Shown: positions 5,140-5,383 of the stretch, piece by piece
Numbering within the stretch: position 1 is the first letter of the stretch
Layout of the letters: each line of letters opens with the position of its first letter
Source: Spirochaetaceae bacterium
GTDB taxonomy: Bacteria > Spirochaetota > Spirochaetia > Treponematales > Breznakiellaceae
Direction: 5' to 3'
Length of the DNA: 5,383 nt
Assembly (NCBI GenBank): GCA_031257995.1
Contig: JAIRNN010000196.1
Span: forward strand, 1-5,383
Notes under the pieces: model-generated
Told to the model about the DNA's origin: nothing
Seen by the model: only the letters and a program-made list of their open reading frames with translations
Databases searched by the model: none
Position numbers and translations under genes: made by a program

Positions 5140-5383
5140 CGCTAACAACGAGAATTAGCTGAGCATGTCTGGTACAAAGTGGGGACGGAGATCAATATCG
5201 GTGAGCCCTTGTTCCGGTTGCCGGAGGCGAAAGCGCTCCTCCACCGCGTACTCCGCGAGATTAGGAAGCGTTATCCCTTCGAGATGCGCGGGCTCAAGCT
5301 TGAAGGGGCGTGGCTCACGTTTTACATCAAGCCCGACGACGGCTTTATGCTGCCGCTGATAATGCAGCTGCTGAAACAAACGT
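5137..5383 (+). pseudogene. RAYT / Y1 (IS200-like) transposase-like protein, HUH-less, nonsense codon at position 3; runs off the right edge
   Basis: From the ATG the frame reads Met-Arg-stop (TAA 5143-5145) and then continues open for 79 codons to the window edge. Residues 9-25 (EHVWYKVGTEINIGEPL), the helix EAKALLHRVLREIRKRYPFE, the strand RGLKLEGAWLTFYIKPDD (51-68) and the helix LPLIMQLLKQT (72-82) follow the order of REP-associated tyrosine transposases (Y1_Tnp fold). Aligning LKLEGAWLTFYIKP with the usual I-M-P-N-H-V-H-L-L strand puts W59 and T61 where the two HUH histidines belong, so metal-dependent strand nicking is unlikely. The catalytic Tyr region is outside the window. The only in-frame restart nearby is GTG 5179-5181, without a ribosome binding site. 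AAA (Lys) to TAA is the simplest explanation of the stop. Either this copy is dead or a short re-initiated form is made. The family call is fairly firm; the pseudogene call assumes the sequence is correct. Confidence 0.65.

Overview
The window looks like chromosomal DNA from a spirochaete, most likely a Treponema of the termite-gut type. This is inferred from gene content: a membrane-anchored GerMN-domain protein in a lineage-typical setting, a stand-alone COG0116 RNA methyltransferase beside asnS, and at the right edge a RAYT-like protein that has lost its HUH motif, a form I associate with termite-gut treponemes. No rRNA or marker tree is available here, so the assignment is moderate.

Layout. 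The left edge (1-148, minus strand) is the 5' end of an IS5-type insertion sequence that abuts the stop codon of the next gene. A minus-strand operon follows, read right to left: asnS (asparaginyl-tRNA synthetase, 3452-2085), a THUMP/SAM-dependent RNA methyltransferase (2081-639) and a GNAT N-acetyltransferase (646-149). The first junction has a 3-nt gap and the second an 8-nt overlap, so translational coupling is likely. The theme is translation (tRNA charging and rRNA modification) with a small-molecule acetyltransferase added at the end. The methyltransferase carries an internal low-complexity insert and a repeat-built C-terminal tail, and the acetyltransferase start lies inside the last codons of that tail.

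The 330-bp divergent intergenic region (3453-3782) holds an approximately 96-bp imperfect palindrome overlapping the asnS promoter, a pair of CTGTGGAT repeats (one a perfect DnaA-box 9-mer), and a good promoter for the plus-strand gene. Both promoters, asnS and GerMN, place the -10 hexamer exactly 6 nt before the ATG, which would give leaderless or nearly leaderless mRNAs.

On the right are the plus-strand GerMN-domain membrane protein (3783-4532), a 125-bp GC-rich, hairpin-laden block with six G5 tracts on the minus strand (about 4590-4715), a convergent CopZ-like heavy-metal-binding protein (4944-4741), and the beginning of a RAYT/Y1-transposase-like gene (from 5137, running off the window). 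That last gene has a strong ribosome binding site and ATG but a TAA at codon 3, and both HUH histidines are replaced.

The core genes are ordinary housekeeping genes. The items most worth a second look are the degenerate RAYT-like gene and its possible link to the structured intergenic repeats, the repeated -10/ATG geometry, and the methyltransferase tail. I see no convincing new multi-gene system.
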